Positions 44,969-53,622 of a stretch of DNA of 64,000 nucleotides are shown here, one piece after another. This DNA is from JBEIFW01 sp046081125 (GTDB lineage: Bacteria > Actinomycetota > Acidimicrobiia > Acidimicrobiales > Ilumatobacteraceae), in assembly GCA_046081125.1 (NCBI GenBank), contig JBJTVH010000097.1:1-64000 (forward strand), in the 5' to 3' direction. A program made the position numbers and the translations under genes. A model generated the notes under the pieces. That model saw only the letters and a program-made list of their open reading frames with translations. It did not search any database and was not told the DNA's origin. How positions within the stretch are numbered: position 1 is the stretch's first letter; every line of letters starts with the position of its first letter.

Positions 44969-45412
44969 TCAGGGTGCTCCGGGGTCGGGGGTGAACGGAA
45001 GGGGTTCATCGGTGCCGGCCTGGGCGCTCTGGGCCCGCTGGCGGGCGGCCTCCCGGCGCTTGCGGCGCCGGCCCTTGCCCCGGGTGACGGATCCGGCGCT
45101 GTCGTCGGGGTGTTCGTCCGAGGACGGGTCGAACTCCTCGACGGGACGGGCCGGGCCGGAGGGATCGATGGCGCCGGTCGCCTCGGTCTTGGGTGCGAAC
45201 CCGGGGAACAACGCCGGCTGGGCGAGCCGGCGGTCGTCGAGCCACCACCCCCGCGGAGGTCGTAACCGCTGCGCGTGCGTGGTGCACAGGCCGTGATCGA
45301 TCGAGCCGTCGTCTTCCGGACGGTCGAGCCACACGAGGAGGCGCCGAGGGTCGAACCCCCAGCGGACGGCCGCGGGTTGCGAGCACTCGGGGCGCTCGCA
45401 ACGGGGGACCAT
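44969..45412 (-). CDS. DUF3499 family protein
   Basis: A 147-aa protein. The N-terminal 70 residues have the DUF3499 pattern with cysteines in RCERPECSQPA and a third in HGLCTTHAQRL, probably a metal site. The C-terminal half is disordered and charged with GKGRRRKRREAARQRAQ. The family is conserved in actinobacteria without known function. TACCGT on the minus strand (45419-45424) lies 6 nt before ATG 45412, so the operon message is likely leaderless. Confidence 0.75.
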   Translation of the reverse strand: MVPRCERPECSQPAAVRWGFDPRRLLVWLDRPEDDGSIDHGLCTTHAQRLRPPRGWWLDDRRLAQPALFPGFAPKTEATGAIDPSGPARPVEEFDPSSDEHPDDSAGSVTRGKGRRRKRREAARQRAQSAQAGTDEPLPFTPDPGAP

Positions 45413-45461
45413 GGGCGAACGGTACCGGCCGCCGGCGCAGCCCCCGTGGATCGCCGGTCGG

Positions 45462-47246
45462 TCAGCTCGAAAGCTCCAGGCCCGCGAGCGTCCCGTCGTC
45501 GCGCCAGCGTTCGAGGATCCCGCCGAAGCGCATCCCGTCGATCGACACGTTGCGACGCGACCGCTCCGAGGGCTTGCCCTCGTTGTTGTAGTAGCCGGGG
45601 GTGCAGTTCTCCAGGTAGGTCTCGGCCATCCGGGCCTGCTCGATGACGAACGTGCCCCAGTCGTCCTCGGCCGCCTGGGACGCCTCCACCATCGTCACCC
45701 CGTCCGCTGCGAATCGGGCCAGCAGGTAGGCCGCATGGCGGGCCCGCTCGTCGATCATCTGGGGGAAGTTGACGGTGAAGCCCGACTGCTCGCCGGAGAA
45801 CACCAGGCAGTTGGGGAACCCGCGGCTGTGCATGCCGTGCAGGGTGTGGGCACCGTCGGCCCAGCGTTCGGTCAGGGTGATCCCGTCGCGACCGACGATC
45901 TCGTAGCCGGCCCGCTGCGTGTACGCCGTGCCGACCTCGAAGCCGGTGGCGAACACGAGGCAGTCGAGTTCGTACTCGACGCCGGCGACGACCACGCCCC
46001 GCTCGGTGATCCGCTCGACACCCTTGCCGTCGGTGTCGACGAGCGTGACGTTGGGCCGGTTGAACGTCTGCAGGTAGTAGTCGTTGAAGCACGGCCGCTT
46101 GCAGAACTGCCGGTAGTACGGCTTGAGCGCCTCGGCCGTCGACTCGTCCGCGACGACGTCGTCGACCCGGGCGCGGATCTGCTCCATCTTCAGGTAGTCG
46201 GCGTGCTCGAGTGACGTGGCCACCTGCTCGCGCCGCTGCTTGGCCCGGGCCCCCATGCCGAGGGTCCGCACGATCTCGGTCCAGCCGTCGTTCACGAGGT
46301 CCTCGTCTTCGGGGCGACCCGAGACCAAGTTGTTGAAGTTCTCCATCCGGCGGCGCTGCCAGCCGGGTTCGAGCGTTGCGGCCCAGTCCGGATCGGTCGG
46401 CCGGTTCGCGCGCACGTCCACCGACGACGGGGTGCGCTGGAACACGTACAGGTGCCCGGCGGCCTCGCCGAGGTGCGGGATGCACTGCACGGCGGTGGCA
46501 CCCGTTCCGATGATGCCCACGCGCTTGTCGGCGAGCCGGTCGAGCCCGCCTTCGGAGGTGCCGCCGGTGTAGGCGTAGTCCCAGCGGCTGGTGTGGAACG
46601 TATGGCCCCGGAACGAGTGGATCCCCGGGATGCCGGGCAGCTTCGGCCGGTTCAGCGGACCGTTGGAGAGGATCACGAAGCGGGCTCGCATGGCGTCGCC
46701 GCGGTCGGTGGCGATGATCCAGCGCCGGTCGGCGTCGTCCCAGCGCAACTCGGTGACCCGGGTGGAGAAGCAGGCGTTGTCGTACAGGCGGAAGAACCGG
46801 CCGATCGCGCGGGAGTGCTCGAGGATCTCCGGGGCGGATGCGTACTTCTCCTTGGGTACGTAGCCGAGCTCCTCGAGCAACGGCAGGTAGATGTACGACT
46901 CGACGTCGCACGCCGCGCCCGGATACCGGTTCCAGTACCAGGTGCCGCCGAAGTCGCCGCCGGCTTCGATGACGCGCAGGTCCTCGATGCCGGCCTGGCG
47001 CAGGCGGGCACCGGCGAGCAGGCCCCCGAAGCCGCCCCCGATGACTGCGACCTCCACGGTGTCGGTGAGCGGGGCTCGCAGGGCGGGCGGGGTGTAGGGG
47101 TCGTCGAGGTAGCGGGCGAACTCGCCGCGGATCTCCACGTACTGGTCGTTGCCCTCGGCCCGCAACCGCTTGTCGCGCTCGGCGCGGTACTTGCGCCGGA
47201 TCTCGGTCGGGTCGAAGGGCTCCTGTGCGGTCAGGCTCGTGGTCAC
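45462..47246 (-). CDS. Flavin monooxygenase, Baeyer-Villiger type
   Basis: A 594-aa class B flavoprotein. Two dinucleotide folds flank the type fingerprint: VAVIGGGFGGLLAGARL near residue 70 (FAD), FRGHTFHTSRWD (matching F-x-G-x3-H-x3-W-[P/D]) and VGIIGTGATAVQCIP (NADPH). GTWYWNRYPGAACD is also typical. It should insert oxygen into ketones using NADPH; the ketone is not evident. GTG 47246 has AGGAAGGACC upstream, and TAACCT (47275-47280) may be its -10 box. Confidence 0.92.
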   Translation of the reverse strand: MTTSLTAQEPFDPTEIRRKYRAERDKRLRAEGNDQYVEIRGEFARYLDDPYTPPALRAPLTDTVEVAVIGGGFGGLLAGARLRQAGIEDLRVIEAGGDFGGTWYWNRYPGAACDVESYIYLPLLEELGYVPKEKYASAPEILEHSRAIGRFFRLYDNACFSTRVTELRWDDADRRWIIATDRGDAMRARFVILSNGPLNRPKLPGIPGIHSFRGHTFHTSRWDYAYTGGTSEGGLDRLADKRVGIIGTGATAVQCIPHLGEAAGHLYVFQRTPSSVDVRANRPTDPDWAATLEPGWQRRRMENFNNLVSGRPEDEDLVNDGWTEIVRTLGMGARAKQRREQVATSLEHADYLKMEQIRARVDDVVADESTAEALKPYYRQFCKRPCFNDYYLQTFNRPNVTLVDTDGKGVERITERGVVVAGVEYELDCLVFATGFEVGTAYTQRAGYEIVGRDGITLTERWADGAHTLHGMHSRGFPNCLVFSGEQSGFTVNFPQMIDERARHAAYLLARFAADGVTMVEASQAAEDDWGTFVIEQARMAETYLENCTPGYYNNEGKPSERSRRNVSIDGMRFGGILERWRDDGTLAGLELSS

Positions 47247-47336
47247 GCCCGGTCCTTCCTCGAGGGGTGGCCGCAGGTTAGGACAGCCGTCCCGGCCGCC
47301 GGCAACGGTCGGCGCGGCCGGGTCGTGACGCGCAAC

Positions 47337-47357
47337 GGCCCCGCCAGTGGCGGGGCC
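47337..47357 (-). terminator. GC hairpin terminator of the tRNA gene
   Basis: GGCCCCGCC (47337-47345) pairs perfectly with GGCGGGGCC (47349-47357) around a 3-base loop. It begins four bases beyond the tRNA 3' end. There is no U-run, which is common for actinobacterial terminators. Confidence 0.6.
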
Positions 47358-47361
47358 GGAG

Positions 47362-47434
47362 TGGGCGATATGGGCCTCGATCCCATGACCTCCACGGTGT
47401 GAACGTGGCGCTCTTCCGACTGAGCTAATCGCCC
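47362..47434 (-). tRNA. tRNA-Val (anticodon CAC)
   Basis: A 73-nt cloverleaf: acceptor GGGCGAT with ATCGCCC, D arm GCTC/GAGC, anticodon stem CCACG/CGTGG around loop TTCACAC, variable loop AGGTC and T stem ATGGG/CCCAT. The discriminator is A; CCA is not encoded. The T loop reads ATCGAGG, so position 54 is A instead of the nearly universal T. It decodes GUG. Confidence 0.93.
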
Positions 47435-47445
47435 GGGAGCCCCGA

Positions 47446-47474
47446 AACCTACCATCGGGCGTCGCGTCCGTCAC
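47446..47474 (-). promoter_or_regulatory. tRNA-Val promoter
   Basis: Read on the minus strand, GTGACG (47469-47474) and TAGGTT (47446-47451) are separated by 17 bp and lie 11 bp before the tRNA 5' end. The -35 overlaps the last codons of the upstream J-domain gene. Confidence 0.55.
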
Positions 47475-48040
47475 CCCGGCAGGACGCAGACGGTGCGCAG
47501 TCGCCGGTCGATGAACGCACCGGTCGGGCTCGGGCAGACCGAACCGGGCTGCAGCACGGCCGATGCCGTTCCGGCTCGTGGACCCGAGCACGGCACCTCC
47601 TCGACCAGGTCACCGGGGAGGATCTGGACGCACGATCCGGGTTCGATCACCCCGTCGACCGGCGAGGGCGCCGGTGCGCTCGGGTCGCGTCGGGCATAGG
47701 CCGATCCGATGAAGAGCACGGCGACGGTCACCAGCGCGAGCACGGTGAACACGGGGAAGCGCCGCCGGCCCGACCCGGGCCCCGGTGCCGGTCCGCCGTC
47801 GGTCCCGTCGTCGGCCGGGTCGTCCGGGCTGCGGGCCCCTGCCCGCAGCCCGGCGTCGTAGCGGGCACGCCGGGAGGGGTCGGACAGCACCCGCCACGCC
47901 TCGTTCAGTTCGGCCATGCGGGCCGCGTCGCCGCCGGGTGCATCCGGGTGGGTGCGGCGTGCGAGGCGGCGGTACGCGCGATGGATCTCGTCGGGCGTGG
48001 CGTCCGTGGCGACGCCGAGACGCTCGTACCACGTGCGCAC
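47471..48040 (-). CDS. Membrane-anchored J-domain protein
   Basis: A 189-aa protein. Residues 1-65 are a J domain with the HPD tripeptide in RRTHPDAPGG, which stimulates DnaK ATPase. A Pro/Gly/Asp-rich linker leads to one transmembrane helix (VFTVLALVTVAVLFIGSAY), then an outside domain of about 65 residues with four cysteines (SCVQ, VPCS, VCPS, TVCV), possibly two disulfides. GTG 48040 has TACGCT (48048-48053) 7 nt upstream, suggesting a leaderless mRNA. Confidence 0.82.
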   Translation of the reverse strand: MRTWYERLGVATDATPDEIHRAYRRLARRTHPDAPGGDAARMAELNEAWRVLSDPSRRARYDAGLRAGARSPDDPADDGTDGGPAPGPGSGRRRFPVFTVLALVTVAVLFIGSAYARRDPSAPAPSPVDGVIEPGSCVQILPGDLVEEVPCSGPRAGTASAVLQPGSVCPSPTGAFIDRRLRTVCVLPG

Positions 48041-48084
48041 GGGCGCAAGCGTACGAGGACGGCTCGAGCCGGGCACCGCCGGGC

Positions 48085-48627
48085 TCAGGCCTCGACCGTG
48101 CCGCCGGCGCGCCAGTACTCGCCGTCGGCACGATCGAGGAAGCCCTCGTCGACGAGGTATCGCCGCAGCGCCGCGGTGTCGGCGTGCCACCGGCCGAGGA
48201 TCAGGTTGACGGCGGTCTCGCGGTAGCGCCGGCCGGGCTCGAACTCCTGGGCGAGGAGGTCGAGCACCACGAGACGCTTGTGGCGCACGGTCGGGATGGA
48301 CAGCAGGCGACCGTCGCGCACGAAGGCGCGCCGCACCGCAGCGGTCCCGGGCGGCCCGTCGGGCACGACGGCGGCCGGGCGGTCCCGGGCTGCGGCGCGC
48401 GCCGCCGTGGCGAACGCCTCGCCGAGCAGTAGGTACCGGTTGGGCCCGTCGGCTTCGACCAGCCCCGAGCGCTCGAGCCGGGTCAGGGCCTTCACCACCC
48501 GGGGGCCGTCGAGGCCGGTGGCCGCCACTATCTCGGCGGCGCTCGACGCATCGAGCACCAGTGCCGCCACCACTCGGCGCCGGTCGGGGTCGGCCAGCAG
48601 ACCGACCAGCGCGGCGGGGTCGAGCAC
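48085..48627 (-). CDS. DUF2087 transcriptional regulator with N-terminal winged helix
   Basis: A 180-aa protein. Residues 1-65 form an ArsR-like winged helix (LLADPDRRRVVAALVL, ATGLDGPRVVKALTRLERSG). The C-terminal 75 residues form a DUF2087 domain, recognisable by FEPGRRYRETAVNLILGRWH and LRRYLVDEGFLDR. GTG 48627 is 6 bp after the dehydrogenase stop, so it is at the end of the pot operon and may regulate it. Confidence 0.82.
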   Translation of the reverse strand: MLDPAALVGLLADPDRRRVVAALVLDASSAAEIVAATGLDGPRVVKALTRLERSGLVEADGPNRYLLLGEAFATAARAAARDRPAAVVPDGPPGTAAVRRAFVRDGRLLSIPTVRHKRLVVLDLLAQEFEPGRRYRETAVNLILGRWHADTAALRRYLVDEGFLDRADGEYWRAGGTVEA

Positions 48628-48633
48628 CGAAGA

Positions 48634-49557
48634 TCAGTACCCGAGGCCGACGTCGATGTGGCCGATCAGCTCCTCGCCGGCGGCGAACCGCCGCACGTTG
48701 GCGGCGATGCGCTCCGACAGCAGCGGCGCCGCCATCTCGGGGGTGTTGCCGACGTGCGGGGTGATGATGCTGTTGGGCAGGAACCACAGCGGGTGTTCCT
48801 CGGGCAGCGGCTCGGGGTCCGTGACGTCGAGCGCGGCGCCGCCGATCACCCCGTTGCGCAAGGCCTCGACGAGGTCGTCGGTGACGATGTGCTTGCCGCG
48901 GGCGACGTTGACCAGCCACGCGTGCCGCTCCATCAGTTCGAGCTCGGCGGCCGAGATGATGCCCTCGGTGTCGGGGGTGAGCGCAAGGGCGAGCACCACG
49001 AGATCTGCGCCGGGCAGCGCGTCGGCGAGGCGGTCGCTCTCGAGCACGACGTCGACGCCGTCCATCTCCTGGGCCCGATTCCGCACGACGGTGATGTGCG
49101 CTTCGAACGGCGTGAGGAGCCGGATCAGCGACCGGGTGATCCCGCCGCCGCCCAGGATCGTGACGCGCCCGCCGATCAGGTTTCGCCCGCTCGGGCCGAG
49201 CCAGCGTGTCGCCCGCCCGTAGGCGTGCACGTTGCGCAGACCGGCGAGCCCGAGGCTGAGGGCCAGCTCTGCGACCGGTTCGGCGTAGACGCCCTTGCCG
49301 CAGGTCCAGACGCGGTCGTCGTCGAGCAGGTCGGTGAAGGCCTCGATCCCGGCCCAGGGCAGTTGCACCCAGCGCAGGTGATCGCCGGCGGCGAGGGCGT
49401 CGGCGAGCAGGTCGGGCCGGCGTGGCGAGCCCCATACCAACGCATCGGCCTCGGCCAGCGGCACCACGTGGCCCCCGCCCGCCACCACCGCATCCGGGAT
49501 CCAGGACGGCACGTCGTGCGGGGCGACGGCGATGCGTGGTGCTCGTGGGGGTGTCAT
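48634..49557 (-). CDS. D-isomer-specific 2-hydroxyacid dehydrogenase
   Basis: A 307-aa NAD-dependent dehydrogenase. The nucleotide loop is ILGGGGITRSL, with Thr where an alanine or glycine is more usual. Catalytic residues are Arg in NVARGK, Glu in DPEPLPEEHPLW and His in ITPHVGNT. ATG 49557 lies 13 bp after the permease gene, so it is co-transcribed with the polyamine-type importer, perhaps acting on an acid derived from the imported substrate. Confidence 0.9.
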   Translation of the reverse strand: MTPPRAPRIAVAPHDVPSWIPDAVVAGGGHVVPLAEADALVWGSPRRPDLLADALAAGDHLRWVQLPWAGIEAFTDLLDDDRVWTCGKGVYAEPVAELALSLGLAGLRNVHAYGRATRWLGPSGRNLIGGRVTILGGGGITRSLIRLLTPFEAHITVVRNRAQEMDGVDVVLESDRLADALPGADLVVLALALTPDTEGIISAAELELMERHAWLVNVARGKHIVTDDLVEALRNGVIGGAALDVTDPEPLPEEHPLWFLPNSIITPHVGNTPEMAAPLLSERIAANVRRFAAGEELIGHIDVGLGY

Positions 49558-49570
49558 GCCGGCGGCGAGG

Positions 49571-50365
49571 CTAGCGGCCGGCGGCGCGCCGTCGCCCGGA
49601 CAGTGCGATCAAGCCGGCGAGCAGGATGCTCACCACGAGCACCATCGTCCCGAACACGTTGAGCTGCGGTGGCACGCGGCTGCGCTTGGTGTTCCAGACG
49701 TAGACCGGGAAGGTCTCGGTGAGCCCCGAGTTCAGGTAGGTGATGATGAAATCGTCGAGGCTCAGCGCGAAGGTCAGCAGCGCAGCGGCCAGGATCCCGG
49801 GGGCGATCAGCGGGAGGGTCACCCGGCGGAAGGTCGTCACCGGGCCCGCGCCGAGGTCCATCGCGGCGTCCTCCAGCACCCAGTCGAAGCCGCGCACGCG
49901 GGCCTTCACGGTGGTGGCCACGTAGCTGACGCAGAACATCACGTGGGCGATGACGATGGTGACCACGCCTCGGCTGGCCCCGAGGGTGGAGAACCACAGC
50001 AGCAACGAGAACCCGAGCACGATCTCGGGCATCGTCAGCGGCAGCACGAGCAGCGCGTTGAGCGCACCCCGGCCCCGGAAGCGGTACTTCACCGCGGCGA
50101 TGGCCACGAGCGTGCCCAACACGCACGAGATCGCGGTGGCGATCGCCGCGACCTCGAGGCTCGTGAAGAACGCGTCGCGCAGCTTCGGATCCTTGAACGG
50201 GTCGGTCCATGCGTCGAGCGAGAACTCGTTCCACTCGTAGTTGCGAGCCCCGACGGGACGGTTGAAGGAGAACAGCACGATCACCGCGATCGGGACGAAC
50301 AGGTACAGCAGCACCACGAGCGCCCAGACGTCGAGCAGGCGGGCGGTGACCCGGCGTGCGCTCAC
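49571..50365 (-). CDS. potC: Spermidine/putrescine-type ABC permease PotC
   Basis: A 264-aa permease with six helices and the EAA loop EDAAMDLGAGPVTTFRRVTLP typical of polyamine importers. GTG 50365 is 7 bp after the PotB-like gene. It forms the translocation pore with PotB. Confidence 0.9.
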   Translation of the reverse strand: MSARRVTARLLDVWALVVLLYLFVPIAVIVLFSFNRPVGARNYEWNEFSLDAWTDPFKDPKLRDAFFTSLEVAAIATAISCVLGTLVAIAAVKYRFRGRGALNALLVLPLTMPEIVLGFSLLLWFSTLGASRGVVTIVIAHVMFCVSYVATTVKARVRGFDWVLEDAAMDLGAGPVTTFRRVTLPLIAPGILAAALLTFALSLDDFIITYLNSGLTETFPVYVWNTKRSRVPPQLNVFGTMVLVVSILLAGLIALSGRRRAAGR

Positions 50366-50372
50366 GGCCGGC

Positions 50373-51206
50373 TCACGCCAGGTCCTCGGTGCCCAGCAGG
50401 CGCGCGTACACGAGCACCCCGGCCAGGATCAGGGCCATCAGCACGAACGACAGCGCCGACATCTGGGGCTTGAGGAACTCCTTGGCGAAGTTGGCGACGA
50501 TCACCGAGCCGATCATCCGCTGGTTGTCCGAGCCGAGGAACTCGGCGTTGACGAAGTCGCCGGCGGCGGGGATGAAGGTGAGCAGGCTCCCGGCGAACAC
50601 CCCCGGCATCGACAGCGGCAAGGTCACGCGCCGGAACGTCCGCACCGGCCCGCCGTAGAGGTCCTGCCCGGCCTCGACGAGCCGACGGTCGACTTTTTCG
50701 AGGCTCACGTACACCGGCAGGACCATGAACGGCAGAAAGTTGTACGTGAGCGCGCCGATCACGGCGATGTCGGTGGCGAGGATGCCGTCGTCGGAGCCGA
50801 ACAACCCGATGGCCTGCAGGAAGCCGACGACGGGGCCGTTGCCGCCGAGCAGCACCCGCCACGCGATGGCGCGCAGCAGGTACGTGGTGAAGAAGGGCAG
50901 CACGACCAGGCCGAGCAGGAGCCCCTTCGCCCGCCCGCCGCGCGTCGCGATCACGTAGGCGAGGGGATAGCCCAACACGAGCGCGGCGAGGGTGGCGGCA
51001 GCGGCGTACCAGAAGGTGCGCAGCACCACTTCGCTGTTGTCGGCGAGGACGTCGACGAAGTTCGACAGCCCGCCGTCTTGGACCGAGAGCGTCCCGAGCC
51101 GCACCATCGGCACGACGAAGAACGCGCCCAACCAGGCCACGCCGGGGGCCACCAGCGCCCACGGCACCCACCACGGGGTGCTGCGTCCCGCCGCCGATAC
51201 CGCCAC
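50373..51206 (-). CDS. potB: Spermidine/putrescine-type ABC permease PotB
   Basis: A 277-aa permease. The first helix begins PWALVAPGVAWLGAFFVVP, and the coupling loop EAGQDLYGGPVRTFRRVTLP is near residue 190. GTG 51206 lies 9 bp after the binding-protein gene. Paired with PotC. Confidence 0.9.
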   Translation of the reverse strand: MAVSAAGRSTPWWVPWALVAPGVAWLGAFFVVPMVRLGTLSVQDGGLSNFVDVLADNSEVVLRTFWYAAAATLAALVLGYPLAYVIATRGGRAKGLLLGLVVLPFFTTYLLRAIAWRVLLGGNGPVVGFLQAIGLFGSDDGILATDIAVIGALTYNFLPFMVLPVYVSLEKVDRRLVEAGQDLYGGPVRTFRRVTLPLSMPGVFAGSLLTFIPAAGDFVNAEFLGSDNQRMIGSVIVANFAKEFLKPQMSALSFVLMALILAGVLVYARLLGTEDLA

Positions 51207-51215
51207 CGTTGCGCC

Positions 51216-52340
51216 CTACTGCTGGGTGGCCGCGTTGAAGGCCTCGGCGAGCTGCTTGTCCTCGTCCGCGGTGAGGACCCGGAACTCGTGCAGCTTCACC
51301 CCGGCGCCGGGGTTGATCAGTGGGTTCTTCTGGGCCTCGGCCGACATCTTCTCGACGGCGCCTTGGACCGGCGGGCGATAGGCGATCGACTCGTACAGGC
51401 CGGCGGCGACCGCGGGGTCGTACACGTAGTTCAGGAGCTTCTCGGCCCCGGCCTTGTTGGGCGCACCGATGAGGATCATCGCCCAGTCGGTGAAGCTCAT
51501 CGCTCCCTCGGCCGGCAGCACCCACTTGAGCCCCGGCTTCTCGGCCTGGAGCTGCGCGACGTCGCCCGACCAGGCCACTGATGCCCAGGCCTCCTGGGCG
51601 CCGAGGTCGTCGGTGTAGCTGTTGCCCGTGATCTTGCGGAACTGGCCCTTGTCGCGGGCCGCCTTGATCTTCTCGATGGCGGCGAGCGCATCGGCGACCT
51701 TGGCGTCCTCGGGCTTCTTGCCGTCGAGCAACATCATCAGCCCGACGGTGTCGCGCATCTCCGACAGCAGCGTCACCCGACCCTTCAGGCGGGGGTCGAG
51801 GAGGTCGGCCATGCTCTTGATCTCGAAGCCGGCCTTGTCCGGCCAGTAGGCGATGCCGGTCTGCCCCTGCGCCCACGGGATCGTCGACGTGCGCCCTTTG
51901 TCCCAGGGCGAGTCGGCGAGATCGGCGAGGACATTCTTCTTGTTCGGGAAGGTGGCCGCGTCGAACGCCTGCACGTACTTCCGCTCGACCATCCGGGCCG
52001 CCATCCAGGTCGTCAGCACAACGATGTCGACGCCGACGCCCTTGCCCTTGGCCAAGTCGGGGGAGAACTTGTCGAACCAGGAGTCGTTGTCCTCGACGGC
52101 CGTCGTGTAGTCGACGGCGAGGCCGGAGGCCTTGGTGAAGCCGGTCAGCGTCGGCGACGTCGCCGGGTCGTCGCCCTCGATGTAGAGCGGCCAGTTGTGG
52201 AACACGACCGTCTTCTTGCCGCCCGACGATCCGCTCGAGTCGTCGCCGCAGGCGGTGAGCAAGGTCGGGGCCAGTGCGGCGGCGGCGCCACCGGCGGCGA
52301 GACCGCCGAGGAAGCGGCGCCGGGTGATCGAGGGGTGCAT
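51216..52340 (-). CDS. potD: Polyamine-type substrate-binding protein PotD, Tat lipoprotein
   Basis: A 374-aa family 1 binding protein. TRRRFLGG is a twin-arginine signal and LLTACG the lipobox, so it is exported folded and lipid-anchored. The mature part starts with VVFHNWPLYI, matching PotD/PotF, and has WFDKFSPDLA and WAQGQTGIAYWPD. Spermidine, putrescine or a related cation is likely. CGGAGGACC precedes ATG 52340. Confidence 0.9.
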   Translation of the reverse strand: MHPSITRRRFLGGLAAGGAAAALAPTLLTACGDDSSGSSGGKKTVVFHNWPLYIEGDDPATSPTLTGFTKASGLAVDYTTAVEDNDSWFDKFSPDLAKGKGVGVDIVVLTTWMAARMVERKYVQAFDAATFPNKKNVLADLADSPWDKGRTSTIPWAQGQTGIAYWPDKAGFEIKSMADLLDPRLKGRVTLLSEMRDTVGLMMLLDGKKPEDAKVADALAAIEKIKAARDKGQFRKITGNSYTDDLGAQEAWASVAWSGDVAQLQAEKPGLKWVLPAEGAMSFTDWAMILIGAPNKAGAEKLLNYVYDPAVAAGLYESIAYRPPVQGAVEKMSAEAQKNPLINPGAGVKLHEFRVLTADEDKQLAEAFNAATQQ

Positions 52341-52370
52341 GGCGGGGTCCTCCGGGGGTTGGGTCGGGGT

Positions 52371-53516
52371 CTACAGCGAGGCTTCGACGTGGTCGACGTC
52401 GGTTCCGGTGGCGCCGGCACGGGTGCTGTGGCCGGCGAGGACCACTGGGGCGTCCGGCGGCCAGGCGACCCAGGCGGTGTCGCCGGGGCGCACCGGTTCG
52501 TGGGTGGAGGCGACCTCGGCGGCGAGCGGGGTGCCGTCGTCGGTCCGCAGCAGCACCCGGCGGGTGGCGCCCTCGAACAGCAGGTCGGTGACCGTGGCCC
52601 GAATGCCTGCGCCGCTCGCCGGGGGGGTGCCCAACAGGTACAGGCGCTCGGGCCGCAGCATGAGCGTGGCGCCGTCGCCGACCGCGGGGCCGTCGCCGGC
52701 GATCGCCGCATCGAGGGTGTTGCCGTCGGCGAGCGCGCAGGTGGCCTGCTCGCCCGTACGGCTGCGCACCGTGACCGGCAGGAGGTTGGCCGAACCGATG
52801 AACCCGGCGACGAACACCGAAGCCGGCCGGTCGTAGATGTCCTCCGGGGTGCCGATCTGCTCGACGCGGCCCTGGCTCATGACGGCGATCCGGTCCGACA
52901 TCGTGAGCGCTTCGGTCTGGTCGTGGGTGACGAACACGAAGGTGATCCCCACCTCGCGCTGGATGCGCTTCAACTCGACCTGCATCGCGTGACGAAGCTT
53001 CAGATCCAGCGCGGCGAGCGGTTCGTCGAGCAGGAGCGCCCGGGGCAGGTTCACCAGCGCCCGGGCGAGCGCCACCCGCTGCTGCTGGCCGCCGGAGAGC
53101 TGCGCCGGTCGCCGATCGGCCATCTCGCCGAGGCGCACCGTCTCGAGCATCGCCCGGGCCCGCTGGCGGGCCTCGGCCTTGGGCACCTTCGCGTTCACCG
53201 GGCCGAACGCGACGTTGTCCAACACGCTCAGGTGAGGGAACAGTGCGTACTGCTGGAACACCGTGTTCACCTGCCGCCGGTACGGCGGCAGGTCGGAGAC
53301 ATCGGCGCCGTCGAGCAGGACCCGGCCGCTGGTCGGACGCTCGAACCCGGCGATCATCCGCAGCGTCGTGGTCTTGCCACAACCGGAAGGACCGAGCAGG
53401 GAGAAGAACTCGCCGCGCGCAATCGAGAAGTGAGCCTCGTGGACCGCCACGAACGAGCCGAACGCCTTGTGGACGTGGTCGAGGGCGATGACATCATCCG
53501 GAGAACTCGAGGCCAG
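52371..53516 (-). CDS. potA: Polyamine-type ABC ATPase PotA, probable CTG start
   Basis: ATPase of the polyamine-type importer: LLGPSGCGKTT, LSGGQQQR, LLLDEPLAALD, H-loop VFVTHDQTEAL and a C-terminal OB domain. The first conventional start, GTG 53450, would cut off the first strand. In frame upstream lies PDDVIALDHVHKAFGSF, which is the normal beginning. No ATG, GTG or TTG precedes it, but CTG 53516 has GGAGGG (53523-53528) 6 nt upstream, giving 381 aa. TAGCAT (53556-53561) is a candidate -10 box. It heads the potADBC operon. Confidence 0.85.
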   Translation of the reverse strand: MASSSPDDVIALDHVHKAFGSFVAVHEAHFSIARGEFFSLLGPSGCGKTTTLRMIAGFERPTSGRVLLDGADVSDLPPYRRQVNTVFQQYALFPHLSVLDNVAFGPVNAKVPKAEARQRARAMLETVRLGEMADRRPAQLSGGQQQRVALARALVNLPRALLLDEPLAALDLKLRHAMQVELKRIQREVGITFVFVTHDQTEALTMSDRIAVMSQGRVEQIGTPEDIYDRPASVFVAGFIGSANLLPVTVRSRTGEQATCALADGNTLDAAIAGDGPAVGDGATLMLRPERLYLLGTPPASGAGIRATVTDLLFEGATRRVLLRTDDGTPLAAEVASTHEPVRPGDTAWVAWPPDAPVVLAGHSTRAGATGTDVDHVEASL

Positions 53517-53622
53517 CGGTCGCCCTCCATCGTGCGCAGGGTCGTGAACGGCGGCATGCTAGTCACCGGCGTCGTCGTGCTCTCAGAGCGGCGAGGTCAC
53601 AGCGGGCAGGAGGGAGCGGGTC

